Source: Providencia manganoxydans (GTDB lineage Bacteria; Pseudomonadota; Gammaproteobacteria; Enterobacterales; Enterobacteriaceae). Taken from it: a stretch of DNA of 64,000 nucleotides. The notes beneath the pieces are model-generated. The model had not been told where the DNA came from, ran no database searches, and saw only the letters and a list, made by a program, of their open reading frames with translations. The DNA is taken from contig NZ_CP067099.1 in NCBI RefSeq assembly GCF_016618195.1, positions 3,286,001 to 3,350,000 on the forward strand, read 5' to 3'. The stretch's first letter is position 1, and each line of letters opens with the position of its first letter. Below are positions 44,383 to 55,125 of the stretch, piece by piece. The position numbers and the translations under genes were made by a program.

Positions 44383-44424
44383 GTTAACCCCGAAATATCC
44401 GGCAATAACTTCTTCGGGGTTAAC
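44383..44424 (-). terminator. Hairpin after cpoB
   Basis: GTTAACCCCGAA - 18 nt - TTCGGGGTTAAC directly after the cpoB stop, a 12-bp stem without T run. It ends or protects the Tol-Pal transcript. Confidence 0.65.
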
Positions 44425-44426
44425 AA

Positions 44427-45203
44427 TTAAAGTGAGCTTAGCTTTTTCTCAGCCAGTTTTGCACCTGAACTATTAGGGTATTGCTTCAATACCTGTTGGT
44501 AGACCGCTTTCGCTTTATCCTTTTGCCCTTTATCTTGCATGATAAGGCCAACTTTATATAAAGCCTCACTGCTTTTTTGGGATTTAGGATACTCTTTAAC
44601 TACTGTCGCAAAGTAGAATGCTGCATCGTCTTTGCTACCTTTGTTGTAGTTAAGCTGCCCTAACCAATAGTTAGCATTGGATTGATAGCTGGATTTTGGA
44701 TAGCTTTTAATAAAGCTTTGCAATGCACCGATAGCCTCATCGATTTGCGCTTTCGACTTACTATTCATCGCAAGCGCAACTGCTGCATTATAATCTTCCT
44801 TTTCACCGCCGCCAGAAGCAGCTGGGGCTGTTGGAGTATCTGATGATGAGGATGAATTAGACGCAGCTGCTGAGTCTGGTGATGCTGTAGAACCGCCACT
44901 TACCTGATCTAACTGCATATACAAATCTTTTTGACGCTCAACCACTTGATTCAGTTTGTATTCACTTTCCTGAATTTGTCCACGTAATGTATCAATATCA
45001 CGCTGGTTATCTGCGAGCTGCTGTTGGATTTGATATAAGATCTGGCCTTGAGAATTAACCGCTGTCTCAAGCTGACTTAGGCGATCACCGGATGAACCGG
45101 ATCCGACATTAATGATTGGCGCTTGGGCAATAGCGGCCCAAGGAGCCGCTACGCCAACCAATAACGACAGACCTACAAGTAGATGTCTGAAGTTACTGTT
45201 CAT
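44427..45203 (-). CDS. cpoB: Cell-division coordinator CpoB (YbgF)
   Basis: Periplasmic protein of 258 aa that links peptidoglycan synthesis by PBP1B with Tol-driven outer-membrane constriction. Signal peptide ending WAAIAQA, a coiled-coil trimer region (GDRLSQLETAVNSQGQILYQ onward), a Ser/Ala-rich linker and three TPR repeats (YQSNANYWLGQLNYNKGSKD and following). Last gene of the tol-pal operon. Confidence 0.93.
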   Translation of the reverse strand: MNSNFRHLLVGLSLLVGVAAPWAAIAQAPIINVGSGSSGDRLSQLETAVNSQGQILYQIQQQLADNQRDIDTLRGQIQESEYKLNQVVERQKDLYMQLDQVSGGSTASPDSAAASNSSSSSDTPTAPAASGGGEKEDYNAAVALAMNSKSKAQIDEAIGALQSFIKSYPKSSYQSNANYWLGQLNYNKGSKDDAAFYFATVVKEYPKSQKSSEALYKVGLIMQDKGQKDKAKAVYQQVLKQYPNSSGAKLAEKKLSSL

Positions 45204-45225
45204 AAGAGATAATTTCGCTTATCTA

Positions 45226-45723
45226 TTAGTATGCAATGACTGCACGACGGTTTTTCGCGTAATCAGCTTCTGTGTGACCTAACACAGCTGGTTTTTCTTT
45301 ACCGTAAGAAACCAGAGAAACTTGATCACCTGCTACACCTTTGCTTTGCAGATACATTTTAACTGCGTTAGCACGACGCTCGCCCAGCGCGATGTTATAT
45401 TCTGGAGTACCGCGCTCATCCGCGTGACCTTCAACAACAACTTTAACAGATGGGTTGTTGCGCAGGAACGCTGCGTGTGCATCTAACATATCAGCGTATT
45501 CTGGAGAAACGCTGTATTTATCGAAACCGAAGTATACGATATTGTTATTTTGCAGTTCTTGCATTTGCTGACGTGCCAGCTCTTCCGCAGACAGACCTGT
45601 GTTAGTTTGGTTCATAGAAGAATCCGTACCATCTTGGTCATTGTTTTTGTTAGAGCTACAAGCTGCGACAGCCATGATTGGTAATGCGATCATCAGCCCT
45701 TTAAGCACTTTATTCAGTTGCAT
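45226..45723 (-). CDS. pal: Peptidoglycan-associated lipoprotein Pal
   Basis: Outer-membrane lipoprotein of 165 aa. Lipobox VAAC at residues 19-22, then an OmpA-like peptidoglycan-binding domain ([27 protein letters not shown]). It binds TolB and peptidoglycan. Start ATG 45723 gives the normal signal peptide [20 protein letters not shown]. Confidence 0.96.
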   Translation of the reverse strand: MQLNKVLKGLMIALPIMAVAACSSNKNNDQDGTDSSMNQTNTGLSAEELARQQMQELQNNNIVYFGFDKYSVSPEYADMLDAHAAFLRNNPSVKVVVEGHADERGTPEYNIALGERRANAVKMYLQSKGVAGDQVSLVSYGKEKPAVLGHTEADYAKNRRAVIAY

Positions 45724-45765
45724 CGTTTTGATCCTTAATAGTTTGCCACACATTATTATTATGCA

Positions 45766-47058
45766 TCACAGATACGGAGACCATGCAGGAAATTTAACCT
45801 GTCCATCGGTCGCCGGAAGACGCGCTTTGAAACGCCCGTCGGTCGAAACTAGCTGCAATATAGTCCCCAAGCCTTGAGAGGAGCTATAAATTACCATAGT
45901 GCCGTTAGGTGCGATACTCGGCGTTTCATCTAGAAACGTTTTCGTTAAATATTCAACGTTACCCGTTGCCAGATCCTGTTTGGCGACATGCTGCTGACCG
46001 CCACCGGAGCTGACCATTACAATGAAAGATCCATCCGGGCTAACATCAGCGTCCTGATTTTGTGTACCTTCCCAAGTCACACGTTCAGGGCTACCACCAT
46101 TAATATTAATTTTATAAATTTGCGGGCGACCCGCTTGGTCCGAAGTATAGACCAAAGTTTGACTGTCTGGCATCCAGCTAGGCTCTGTATTATTGCTACG
46201 GCCATCCGTCACTTGACGGATTTGACCACTTGCTAAGTCCATAACATAGAGGTTTAAACTACCTGTTTTTGACAGAGCAAAGGCAAGCTTAGTGCCATCT
46301 GGAGAAAACGCGGGGGCACCATTGTGACGAGGGAATGATGCCACCTGACGAACAGCTCCACTTGATAGAGTCTGGATCACCAGTGCTGAACTGCCACTTT
46401 CAAACGTAACATACGCCAAACGCTCACCATCAGGAGACCAAGTTGGCGACATTAAAGGCTCTGGTGAGCGGTGAACCGTAAATTGGTTATAACCGTCATA
46501 ATCAGAGACACGTAATTCATAAGGGTACTGACCACCTTTATTTGTTACAACATAGGCGATACGTGTACGGAATGCGCCACGAATACCCGTCAGCTTCTCA
46601 AAAACTTCATCACTGGCAGTATGCGCTGCATAACGTAACCACTCTTTAGTCACTTTAAATTGGTTTTGAGATAAAACAGTACCTGGGCTACCGGCAACAT
46701 CAACCAATTGATAACTAACAATATAGCTACCATCGGCTGCGGGTTGAACCTGACCGACAACAACGGCATTAATACCGAGAGCAGTCCAAGCTTCAGGAGT
46801 GACTTCAGAAGCGGTACCCGGTTGTTGTGGCATACGGCTTGGCTCAATAGGGTTAAATTTACCGCTATTGCGTAAGTCCGCACCAACAATCTGCCCGATT
46901 TCTTGTGGAGGCGTACCAGAGCCAGACCATTTAAAAGGCACCACGCCTATTGGTTGAGCACTATTCACACCTTCCGTGATTTCAATACGGATTTCAGCCT
47001 GAGCAACAGTTGCCCATAGCATTAGGAACCCGAGAACTACTTTAAAAGCCTGCTTCAT
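45766..47058 (-). CDS. tolB: Tol-Pal system protein TolB
   Basis: Periplasmic beta-propeller protein of 430 aa. Signal peptide [20 protein letters not shown] then A, the N-terminal TolA-binding domain starting [15 protein letters not shown], and blades with repeats of the type [15 protein letters not shown] and [13 protein letters not shown]. It connects TolA with Pal. Start ATG 47058; a longer frame exists. Confidence 0.96.
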   Translation of the reverse strand: MKQAFKVVLGFLMLWATVAQAEIRIEITEGVNSAQPIGVVPFKWSGSGTPPQEIGQIVGADLRNSGKFNPIEPSRMPQQPGTASEVTPEAWTALGINAVVVGQVQPAADGSYIVSYQLVDVAGSPGTVLSQNQFKVTKEWLRYAAHTASDEVFEKLTGIRGAFRTRIAYVVTNKGGQYPYELRVSDYDGYNQFTVHRSPEPLMSPTWSPDGERLAYVTFESGSSALVIQTLSSGAVRQVASFPRHNGAPAFSPDGTKLAFALSKTGSLNLYVMDLASGQIRQVTDGRSNNTEPSWMPDSQTLVYTSDQAGRPQIYKININGGSPERVTWEGTQNQDADVSPDGSFIVMVSSGGGQQHVAKQDLATGNVEYLTKTFLDETPSIAPNGTMVIYSSSQGLGTILQLVSTDGRFKARLPATDGQVKFPAWSPYL

Positions 47059-47197
47059 CCTGATCTCCCTTACTGTGGTATTCACCACCACAATAATTCG
47101 CTGAATTTTAACAAAGGTATACTAACAAAACTAGATATCTCAGAAACTATTTATGCTATAGCCGCCATAATTTCAATACAGACAGCTCTGACTTATC

Positions 47198-48316
47198 CTA
47201 TTTAGGGTTAAATATAATCGTACTGCCTTGTTTTTTAAACGCTTCATACACATCAGCTGGTGGCTTTGGTAATTTAGACAATTTAGCTGCGCGGATTGCT
47301 GCATCACAGAGCGCAGGGTCATTTGCCGGATTACCATTAGGTGTAATACTGATTAAGAAACCATCTGATGCGATTTTGAACTGTAGTTCGCACGTTCTTC
47401 CGCGGTATGTACTTGAATCATAAAATCGACTTTCGACAGCCGCTTTCACTTTTCCAGCATAGTTATCCACATCCGCATTCGAGGCACCTGACTTCTTACC
47501 ACCACCTTGACCAGCGGCAGCGGCGCCACCTTGTTTGCTAGGTCCTGATGCGGTTAAATCGCCAAGTAAATCATCAACAGAGGAGGCACTCTTCGCCGCT
47601 TCTGCTTTTTCTTTAGCTGCTTTGGCTTTTGCTTCTTTTTCCGCTTTTGCTTTAGCTTCTTTTTCAGCCTTCGCTTTGGCTGCTTTATCGGCTTTTTCTT
47701 TAGCTTCTTTTTCCGCTTTCGCTTTCGCATCTGCTTCAGCTTTCGCCTTTGCCTCAGCTGCTGCTTTAGCCTTTACTGCCTCAGCTTGTTTTTTCGCTTC
47801 TGCTTCTGCTTTTTCTTTTGCAGCTGCTTGTTCTTTAATCAGTTTTTCTTTTTCCGCTTTTGCTTTCGCAGCCGCTTCTTCCGCTATTTTTTGCTCTTCT
47901 TTGGCTTTCTTAGCGGCTTCTGCTGCTTGTTTTTGTTGCTGCTCAGCTTGCTTTTGTTGCTCTTGAGCATCGCGTTCGCTTTGGATACGCTCTTGCTCAA
48001 GTTGTTGCAGCCGTTTTTGCTCCTGCTCTTGTTTTTCCCTTAACTCAGCTTCCTGCTTTTGTTCTTTCTCTTTACGTTCTTTAGCTGCTAGTTTAGCGCT
48101 GGTTTCTTGTTGTTGCATTTGGTTATATTGCTCAACAACCGCACCAGGGTCGACCATCACCGCATCGATGACAGTCCCCTCTTCCCCTCCGCCGCCAAGT
48201 TTGACAACGGATACTAAGGAACCAATTATAATTAGGCCAATCAATAAAACGTGCAGTGCAACTGACGTTAATAAAGAGCGCCTTAAATTATCTTTTTTCT
48301 CTTTTGTCTTTCCCAC
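47198..48316 (-). CDS. tolA: Tol-Pal system protein TolA
   Basis: Inner-membrane protein of 372 aa that bridges to the outer membrane. An N-terminal helix (LLTSVALHVLLIGLIIIGSL, 15-34) carries the SHLS-like contact to TolQR, followed by a long Ala/Lys/Glu helix with repeats such as EKEAKAKA (about 60-245) and a C-terminal globular domain (YAGKVKAAVESRFYDSSTYR) that binds TolB and colicins. Somewhat shorter than in E. coli because of the repeat length. Confidence 0.95.
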   Translation of the reverse strand: MGKTKEKKDNLRRSLLTSVALHVLLIGLIIIGSLVSVVKLGGGGEEGTVIDAVMVDPGAVVEQYNQMQQQETSAKLAAKERKEKEQKQEAELREKQEQEQKRLQQLEQERIQSERDAQEQQKQAEQQQKQAAEAAKKAKEEQKIAEEAAAKAKAEKEKLIKEQAAAKEKAEAEAKKQAEAVKAKAAAEAKAKAEADAKAKAEKEAKEKADKAAKAKAEKEAKAKAEKEAKAKAAKEKAEAAKSASSVDDLLGDLTASGPSKQGGAAAAGQGGGKKSGASNADVDNYAGKVKAAVESRFYDSSTYRGRTCELQFKIASDGFLISITPNGNPANDPALCDAAIRAAKLSKLPKPPADVYEAFKKQGSTIIFNPK

Positions 48317-48353
48317 AACTGGTTTCCAAAAAAAGAATCGTTACTTACTCAAA

Positions 48354-48776
48354 CTACATGGGTTGAGTCATTAAGCCGACAGATTTTATCCCTGCTTGAT
48401 GCAAAATATTCAGTGCCTTAATTACTTCATCATAAGGAACTTCTTTTGCACCACCGATGAGAAAAATTGCTTTAGGATTTTTCTCTAGTTGGGATTTGGC
48501 CTCCGCAGCAATTTGTTCTGGTGGCAGCAAGTCTAAACGCTCGCCATCAATTAACATATTGTATTGGCCGACACCCGCAACTTCTAAAATAATCGGTGGA
48601 TTATCGCTGGATGATACTGTTTGTGTATCGGTGGCATCCGGTAGATCAACTTCCACACTTTGCGAGATAATCGGTGCTGTCGCCATAAAAATAAGCAACA
48701 ATACCAGCAACACATCCAGCAATGGGACGATATTGATTTCGGATTTCAGCTCACGTCTGCGACTATTGCGCGCCAT
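48354..48776 (-). CDS. tolR: Tol-Pal system protein TolR
   Basis: ExbD-like proton-channel subunit of 140 aa. One N-terminal helix (INIVPLLDVLLVLLLIFMAT) carries the essential Asp (D23 in LLDVLL), then a periplasmic domain. Forms the proton-driven motor with TolQ. 17 bp after tolQ. Confidence 0.96.
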   Translation of the reverse strand: MARNSRRRELKSEINIVPLLDVLLVLLLIFMATAPIISQSVEVDLPDATDTQTVSSSDNPPIILEVAGVGQYNMLIDGERLDLLPPEQIAAEAKSQLEKNPKAIFLIGGAKEVPYDEVIKALNILHQAGIKSVGLMTQPM

Positions 48777-48793
48777 TCGCTTATCTCCCCGTA

Positions 48794-49477
48794 TTATTTC
48801 TTGTCAGCTGAGAATGCTTGGCGATGTAAAATAGCCAAAAACTCTTCCATAAAGTTGTCATAGCTCTGCTCTAATTTGTTAACACGCAAATTCAAGCGGT
48901 TATAAGCCATAACAGCAGGGATCGCTGCAAACAAACCAATCGCTGTTGCAATCAATGCTTCAGCGATACCAGGAGCCACCATTTGCAATGTTGCTTGCTT
49001 AACCGCACCTAACGCGATAAAAGCATGCATAATCCCCCATACAGTACCAAACAAACCAATATATGGGCTAATAGACCCTACTGTACCTAAAAATGGGATA
49101 TGTGCTTCAGCGGATTCTAACTCACGATTCATTGAAATACGCATCGCACGAGCAGCACCAGTTACGACTGCATCGGGTGCATGAATATTAGCCTGATGTA
49201 GACGAACAAACTCTTTAAATCCTGAATGAAAAATTTGCTCAGCCCCCGTTAATGAATCACGGCGAGCTTGGCTCTCTTTATATAAACGCGATAATTCAAT
49301 ACCCGACCAAAACTTATCTTCAAAGGCTTCTGCTTCTCGAGTGGCTGCATTGAGAATTTTGGTTCTTTGAATAATGATGGCCCATGAAGCAATAGAAAAG
49401 CCGATCAAAACGAACATAATGATCTGAACCAATAGGCTCGCTTTTAGGAATAAATCCAGGATATTCATGTCAGTCAC
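48794..49477 (-). CDS. tolQ: Tol-Pal system protein TolQ
   Basis: MotA/ExbB-like channel protein of 227 aa with three helices. Conserved segments are [20 protein letters not shown] and [20 protein letters not shown]. The start overlaps ybgC by four bases, as in E. coli. Confidence 0.97.
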   Translation of the reverse strand: MTDMNILDLFLKASLLVQIIMFVLIGFSIASWAIIIQRTKILNAATREAEAFEDKFWSGIELSRLYKESQARRDSLTGAEQIFHSGFKEFVRLHQANIHAPDAVVTGAARAMRISMNRELESAEAHIPFLGTVGSISPYIGLFGTVWGIMHAFIALGAVKQATLQMVAPGIAEALIATAIGLFAAIPAVMAYNRLNLRVNKLEQSYDNFMEEFLAILHRQAFSADKK

Positions 49478-49869
49478 TGTTTAAACTCCGCGACAATAGA
49501 CTTAGGAAGCGCTGTTGGCTTCATTTTTGATGTGTCCACACAAGCTATCAGGGCCGTAGCCCCACAAAGCAGGTTACCTTGTGAATCAACCAACCTTTGT
49601 TGAAAGGTTAAAGAGGCACGTTTCATATCAACGATTTGTGTCTCAATTTCCAATAAATCATCCAGCCGAGCCGCTCTCACAAAATCAGTTGTCATACTTC
49701 GTACAACAAATCCGATATTCTCAGCCAGTAAGCTTTGTTGATTGATACCTTTATCCCGTAGCATTTCGGTCCTAGCTCGTTCAAAAAATGCCAAATAACG
49801 TGCATGATAAACCACTCCGCCCGCATCAGTATCTTCATAATAGACGCGAACAGGCCAACGAAATAACAT
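49474..49869 (-). CDS. ybgC: Acyl-CoA thioesterase YbgC
   Basis: Hot-dog thioesterase of 131 aa, first gene of the tol-pal operon. The catalytic Asp motif is [16 protein letters not shown] near residues 9-24, [12 protein letters not shown] follows. It hydrolyses short-chain or malonyl acyl-CoA. ATG 49869 follows GGGTGG; a start at 49878 is less likely. Confidence 0.94.
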   Translation of the reverse strand: MLFRWPVRVYYEDTDAGGVVYHARYLAFFERARTEMLRDKGINQQSLLAENIGFVVRSMTTDFVRAARLDDLLEIETQIVDMKRASLTFQQRLVDSQGNLLCGATALIACVDTSKMKPTALPKSIVAEFKQ

Positions 49870-49960
49870 AACAACCACCCCAATCCTAGGTTAAATTAAT
49901 TAACCGTGCCACTATACTCAAGACGATGCCGCTTTGGAATGACTTGGGGGTAAAGTTATC

Positions 49961-49992
49961 AAAAAAAAATTATGGATCCGTAGATCCATAAT
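49961..49992 (-). terminator. Terminator after ybgE
   Basis: Read leftwards: ATTATGGATC - TACG - GATCCATAAT followed by T8. A perfect 10-bp stem that ends the cydABX-ybgE operon before ybgC. Confidence 0.9.
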
Positions 49993-50004
49993 CGACATTT
50001 TGGA

Positions 50005-50292
50005 TTAACTGAAGACTTTTACCAGTCCCCAGATAAGAATGATGGCTGCGGGTAATGGGTGGAAAACTGTGCGCCAAATCAATTTATTAGGACGAAAACC
50101 GACCCCAAAAATCATTGCACTACACGTCGCCCAAATCAGCAATAACCCTTGCCAGATTAGGAAAGAACTGGTTTTTGCAGCGAATTGGGTTGGATCCCAC
50201 ATCACGCTCCCTGCAATCACCAAAGCTAATATAAGGATAAGGAACCGAATCGGTCCCTTATCCAATAGCTGATAGCATTTATCCACCAGCAT
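50005..50292 (-). CDS. ybgE: Cyd operon protein YbgE
   Basis: Small inner-membrane protein of 95 aa with three hydrophobic segments (FLILILALVIAGSVM, WQGLLLIWATCSAMIFG, LPAAIILIWGLVKVF). Always found at the end of the cydABX operon; precise role unknown. Confidence 0.88.
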   Translation of the reverse strand: MLVDKCYQLLDKGPIRFLILILALVIAGSVMWDPTQFAAKTSSFLIWQGLLLIWATCSAMIFGVGFRPNKLIWRTVFHPLPAAIILIWGLVKVFS

Positions 50293-50298
50293 TACTTA

Positions 50299-50412
50299 TT
50301 ACTCGCCATCTTTCGCAGCGGCTTTATCTTCCGCATGTTCTAACGCAAGAGCTGCAATCACTGCAAAACTACAAGCTAACAGCGTGCCGAGGATCCAGGC
50401 AAAATACCACAT
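50299..50412 (-). CDS. cydX: Cytochrome bd oxidase small subunit CydX
   Basis: 37-aa single-helix protein that stabilises the hemes of cytochrome bd-I. It reads MWYFAWILGTLLACSFAVIA and ends EDKAAAKDGE. The MWYFxWxLG start is the family signature. It lies 12 bp after cydB and 6 bp before ybgE. Confidence 0.94.
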   Translation of the reverse strand: MWYFAWILGTLLACSFAVIAALALEHAEDKAAAKDGE

Positions 50413-50424
50413 ATGTTATGCTCC

Positions 50425-51564
50425 TTAATACAGTGAATGCTTGTTGCCTTCAATGAAGTTTTTGTCCAAACGGCCGAACATTTTGTAGTAACACCACGCG
50501 GTGTAAGCCAGTACTATTGGAACAAAAATGATAGCAACAACAGTCATAACTTGCAGAGTAAACAGGCTAGATGTTGCATCCCACATAGTCAAACTTGCGT
50601 TTGGCATGATGCTTGAAGGCATGATGAATGGGAACATTGCAACACCACAAGTTAAAATGATACAAGCAATAGTCAGCGATGAACTAACGAATGCCAGCGC
50701 ATTTTTATCAGCCTTGCTAAATAGCATAGTCAGCAGAGGTAAAACTACACCCAGAGCTGGTAGAGCCCACAACGCAGGGTAGTTATTAAAGTTAGTTAAC
50801 CATGCACCAGAAGCCATTTCGACTGTTTTGTTCAACGGATTTGATACGCTTAATGTATCGATAGTTGAAGTCACAACGTAGCCATCAATGCCCATAACTA
50901 ACCATGCACCAGCCCCTGCGAATGCAATCAACGTCAGCAATGCCGTAACATAGGTTGCTTTACGGACACGCAGATGTAGCTCACCAGTCGTACGCATTTG
51001 CAAGTAAGTTGCACCTTGGGTCACAATCATCATCAAGCTAACCACACCCGCTAATAAGCCGTATGGGTTTAGCAGACCAAACAGGTTACCTGTATAAGTC
51101 AGATATTGTTGGTTATCAATTTGGAATGGAACGCCTAATAATAGGTTACCAAACGCAACACCGATAACTAGCGGTGGTACGAAGCCACCAATAAACAAAC
51201 CCCAGTCCCACATGTTACGCCATTTTGGATTCTCCAGCTTAGAACGGTAGTCAAAACCGACTGGGCGGAAGAACAGTGCTGCAAGCACTAAAATCATTGC
51301 AACATAGAAACCTGAGAAAGCTGCGGCATAGACTTGCGGCCATGCTGCAAACATCGCACCACCTGCGGTGATCAACCAAACTTGGTTACCATCCCAGTGC
51401 GGTGCAACTGCGTTAATCATGATACGGCGATCAGTATCTGTTTTACCTAAGATAGGTAATAAGAAGCCGACGCCCATGTCAAAACCATCTGTGACAGCAA
51501 AACCAATCAGCAGTACGCCAATTAGGATCCACCACACAAATCGAAGAACTTCATAATCAAACAT
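50425..51564 (-). CDS. cydB: Cytochrome bd-I ubiquinol oxidase subunit II CydB
   Basis: 379-aa membrane subunit with eight or more helices. The N-terminus MFDYEVLRFVWWILIGVLLI and the segments GFDMGVGFLLP and WDGNQVWLITAGGAMFAAWP are those of CydB. Pairs with CydA in the high-affinity oxygen reductase. 14 bp after cydA. Confidence 0.97.
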   Translation of the reverse strand: MFDYEVLRFVWWILIGVLLIGFAVTDGFDMGVGFLLPILGKTDTDRRIMINAVAPHWDGNQVWLITAGGAMFAAWPQVYAAAFSGFYVAMILVLAALFFRPVGFDYRSKLENPKWRNMWDWGLFIGGFVPPLVIGVAFGNLLLGVPFQIDNQQYLTYTGNLFGLLNPYGLLAGVVSLMMIVTQGATYLQMRTTGELHLRVRKATYVTALLTLIAFAGAGAWLVMGIDGYVVTSTIDTLSVSNPLNKTVEMASGAWLTNFNNYPALWALPALGVVLPLLTMLFSKADKNALAFVSSSLTIACIILTCGVAMFPFIMPSSIMPNASLTMWDATSSLFTLQVMTVVAIIFVPIVLAYTAWCYYKMFGRLDKNFIEGNKHSLY

Positions 51565-51578
51565 AAGTGGACTCCTGT

Positions 51579-53147
51579 TTACTGAACGTCTTGTGCAGAG
51601 CTGTTTTTCTGTTCAAAGTGGTAGCGGCCAGTTTTCAGGCTACTAGGCCCTTTGCGCGCAAATTTGAACATCAAGAACAATTCAGCAATTAAGAACAGCG
51701 TATACAGACCACAGATCAAGACTAAAGAGAAAATCAGATCATGGGTTGTCAAGTTTGAGTGTGCAACGGAGACAGGGAGAACCTCACCGATTGCCCATGG
51801 CTGACGACCATATTCTGCAACAAACCAACCTGATTCAATAGCAATCCATGGTAATGGAATACCAAACAGTGCAGTACGCAGTAACCATTTGTTTTGACCG
51901 ATACGATTACGCACAACAGACAGGAAGGATAGACCAATAATCAGCAGCAGTAAGAAACCAACACCGACCATGATACGGAATGCCCAGAACAATGGACCCA
52001 CGTTCGGGATACTGTCTTTAACTGCTTTTTGGATTTGTGCTTCTGTTGCATCAACAACATTTGGTGCATATTGTTTCAGCAGTAAGCCATAACCCAAGTC
52101 TTTTTTGTTAATTTCAAAAGATTTACGCAGTTCAGGATCTTTATTACCTGCCAGAAGCTCTTGTAGCTCACCGTAAGCAATCATACCATTACGGATACGT
52201 ACTTCATGTTGCTTCATCAGGTCTTTCAAACCAAGAACAGGTGTATCGACTGAACGTGTTGCAATGATACCCATTGCCCACGGAATCGAAATCGCAAATT
52301 TATTTTCTTGTTTTTCCGTATCAGGCCAAGCAATCAAGTTAAACGCCGCAGGTGGTGCATGCGTTTCCCACTCAGCTTCTACCGCAGCCAGTTTAGTTTT
52401 CTGCACGTCACCCATTTCGTAACCTGATTCATCACCAAGAACGATAACAGACAGTACAGCGGCAATACCAAAACTTGCAGCGATCGCGAATGAGCGCTTA
52501 GCAAATGCAAGGTCACGACCTTTAAGCATATAGTAAGAACTGATACCCAATACAAACATTGCACCAGTACAGTAGCCCGCAGCAACGGTATGAACGAATT
52601 TAACTTGTGCAACTGGGTTCAGGACTAGCTCAGAGAAGCTAACCATTTCCATACGCATAGTTTCAAAGTTAAAATCTGCTGCAATTGGGTTCTGCATCCA
52701 GCCGTTTGCTACGAGGATCCACAATGCAGAGAAGTTAGAACCTAAAGCTACTAACCAAGTCACCGCAAGGTGCTGAGTTTTGCTTAAACGATCCCAACCA
52801 AAGAAGAATAAACCAACAAAGGTAGATTCGAGGAAGAATGCCATCAGACCTTCGATTGCAAGAGGCGCACCGAAGATATCCCCAACGTAGTGGGCATAGT
52901 AAGACCAGTTAGTACCGAATTGGAACTCCATGGTCAAACCTGTAGCAACACCCAGAGCAAAGTTAATACCAAATAACTTGCCCCAGAACTTAGTCATATC
53001 TTTATAAATTTGCTTACCAGACAGCACATATACCGTTTCCATGATCGCAAGCAAAAACGCCATACCTAGCGTTAATGGTACGAATAGGAAGTGATACATC
53101 GCAGTTAAGGCAAACTGTAATCGTGACAGTTCGACAATATCAAACAT
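51579..53147 (-). CDS. cydA: Cytochrome bd-I ubiquinol oxidase subunit I CydA
   Basis: 522-aa subunit that carries hemes b558, b595 and d. [20 protein letters not shown] holds the His ligand of heme b595 (H19), and the quinol-binding Q loop (around 250-330) is of the long type ([16 protein letters not shown] region). First gene of the cydABX-ybgE operon; regulation by oxygen through Fnr and ArcA is expected but was not shown. Confidence 0.97.
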   Translation of the reverse strand: MFDIVELSRLQFALTAMYHFLFVPLTLGMAFLLAIMETVYVLSGKQIYKDMTKFWGKLFGINFALGVATGLTMEFQFGTNWSYYAHYVGDIFGAPLAIEGLMAFFLESTFVGLFFFGWDRLSKTQHLAVTWLVALGSNFSALWILVANGWMQNPIAADFNFETMRMEMVSFSELVLNPVAQVKFVHTVAAGYCTGAMFVLGISSYYMLKGRDLAFAKRSFAIAASFGIAAVLSVIVLGDESGYEMGDVQKTKLAAVEAEWETHAPPAAFNLIAWPDTEKQENKFAISIPWAMGIIATRSVDTPVLGLKDLMKQHEVRIRNGMIAYGELQELLAGNKDPELRKSFEINKKDLGYGLLLKQYAPNVVDATEAQIQKAVKDSIPNVGPLFWAFRIMVGVGFLLLLIIGLSFLSVVRNRIGQNKWLLRTALFGIPLPWIAIESGWFVAEYGRQPWAIGEVLPVSVAHSNLTTHDLIFSLVLICGLYTLFLIAELFLMFKFARKGPSSLKTGRYHFEQKNSSAQDVQ

Positions 53148-54195
53148 CTTGACTCCTTGCTCCTAGCAGGAAGACACCGACTTGCGGCAACCCAGCTTCC
53201 AGTAAAATTAAAGAAAGCCTCTTAACTACCAGCAAAAAATGCCTCAAAACAACAAATAATTAACAAAATCAAAAACTCTAACGACACTATAATAATAGTA
53301 CGCTTATCTTCACATACAATAAACTTCTTTTGCGTGATTCAGATTTGAATTCTGAATATATATCAATAATTATACCTCATAATAGAAAAATGAGTATTTG
53401 ATCGGGCACCAATTTAAGCAATTTAGAAAAATAATGCTAGTACTAATGAATTGATTTAAGTCAATTTTTTGACTATTGTTAAGCGATTATCTTTATCATC
53501 AATTAATAGTTATTTAATTGTTAAATGGCTGTTATTGATAATAGTACATATATTCTTATTTTTCTAAACGACTACCTAAAAAAATTAACTTTTGATTTTT
53601 AGACTCAGAAAAAGATAATTTTATTTCTAATATTAGCCTATTTGATTTTTATTATGAATTTTATTAATTTTCCAATTAAGCTACAACACGTGGTTATATA
53701 TGATTAATTGATGAGAACTAACAAACTTATTATTAGATAATAGACATTGGCTAGCATAATGTCATTTATATGGTTAAAAAATCACCATTTAAATCTAAAT
53801 AGATAGCAATAAAAGACACAGATTGCTGCTTCTCTTCGATGGATAATATCGACCTTGATTTAAGGAGAGTCGTAACACCGTCACCAGCGGCTCTAGACGA
53901 GCTTATGTCACTAATGCATGCGCAGCCTTAATGCCTTTAGCTATTGATATTGAATGCTTTATTTATCAACCTGAAAATAAAACATTTCACCAGTGCATTT
54001 GTTAATAGATACACATCAGTAAGCGGTTTACCGCCCCGTAATTGATAATAACACTGTGACTGCCTACCGCCGAACGAGCTGAGAAATTGAATACATACAG
54101 ATGACTAACTATCAAAATCCCCCGCTAATGGCTTCGTCATTTATCTTGAAGAACGATTATCTCACTAGCCCTTAATAAAAAATGAGCATTAAAAA
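53148..54195. other. 1.05-kb gap between cydA and sucD
   Basis: Very AT-rich DNA from 53150 to 53830, where the cydA promoters are expected; no open frame with a supportable start was seen. 53860-54130 is more balanced and contains a stretch with GGAGAGTCGTAACACC and GAGCTTATGTCACTAATG, but the frames are short. In E. coli the mng genes lie here; nothing of them remains visible. Confidence 0.4.
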
Positions 54196-54223
54196 GGCTC
54201 GCAAACCAATTAGTTTGCGAGCC
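54196..54223 (-). terminator. Terminator after sucD
   Basis: Read leftwards: GGCTCGCAAAC - 6 nt - GTTTGCGAGCC followed by T5. Ends the suc operon; in E. coli the sRNA SdhX is cut from this 3' end. Confidence 0.85.
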
Positions 54224-54252
54224 CAATAACAAAATAATTTAAATGACTAAAA

Positions 54253-55125
54253 TTATTTATCTAACAGTGATTTAACCGCATCACCGATGTCTGCTAAGCT
54301 ACGTACTGTTTTCACACCAGCAGCTTCTAAAGCAGCGAATTTCTCATCCGCGGTACCTTTACCACCCGCGATAATTGCACCTGCGTGCCCCATGCGCTTA
54401 CCTTTAGGTGCAGTAACACCCGCAATGTAACCAACAACAGGCTTAGTCACATGTTCTTTGATATATGCTGCGGCTTCTTCTTCCGCATTACCACCGATTT
54501 CACCGATCATAACAATCGCTTCAGTCTGTGGATCTTCTTGGAACATTTTCAGGATATCAATGAAGTTTGATCCTGGGATTGGGTCACCACCAATACCAAC
54601 ACAGGTTGATTGGCCAAGGCCTGCATCCGTAGTTTGTTTAACCGCTTCATACGTCAATGTACCTGAACGTGAAACGATACCAACTTTACCCGGCATATGG
54701 ATATGGCCTGGTTGGATACCGATTTTGCACTCGCCTGGAGTGATAACACCCGGGCAGTTTGGACCGATCATGCGAACGCCAGCTTCATCTAATTTAACTT
54801 TAACCGTCAGCATATCCAGTGTTGGGATGCCTTCAGTGATAGTAATGATCAGCTTGATACCTGCATCAATCGCTTCCAGAATCGAATCTTTACAGAATGG
54901 CGCGGGTACATAGATAACCGATGCTGTTGCACCAGTCGCTTCTACGGCTTCACGAACAGTGTTAAATACTGGCAGACCTAAGTGAGTTGTACCACCTTTA
55001 CCCGGTGTCACACCACCAACCATTTTTGTACCATAAGCGATCGCTTGTTCAGAGTGGAAAGTACCTTGACCACCAGTGAAACCTTGGCAAATTACTTTAG
55101 TGTTTTTATCGATTAAAATAGACAT
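54253..55125 (-). CDS. sucD: Succinyl-CoA synthetase alpha subunit SucD
   Basis: 290 aa. CoA-binding N-terminus ([20 protein letters not shown]) and the active-site histidine segment [16 protein letters not shown] near 240-255 (here [11 protein letters not shown]). Converts succinyl-CoA to succinate with substrate-level phosphorylation together with SucC, whose stop it overlaps. Confidence 0.97.
   Translation of the reverse strand: MSILIDKNTKVICQGFTGGQGTFHSEQAIAYGTKMVGGVTPGKGGTTHLGLPVFNTVREAVEATGATASVIYVPAPFCKDSILEAIDAGIKLIITITEGIPTLDMLTVKVKLDEAGVRMIGPNCPGVITPGECKIGIQPGHIHMPGKVGIVSRSGTLTYEAVKQTTDAGLGQSTCVGIGGDPIPGSNFIDILKMFQEDPQTEAIVMIGEIGGNAEEEAAAYIKEHVTKPVVGYIAGVTAPKGKRMGHAGAIIAGGKGTADEKFAALEAAGVKTVRSLADIGDAVKSLLDK

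Noticed and set aside
47535..47966. Long plus-strand open frame opposite tolA
   Set aside because: It mirrors the Ala/Lys-rich tolA repeats and gives a Ser/Ala/Phe low-complexity translation; an artefact of codon bias.
48168..48374. Small plus-strand frame opposite the tolA start
   Set aside because: Shadow of tolA; no independent support.
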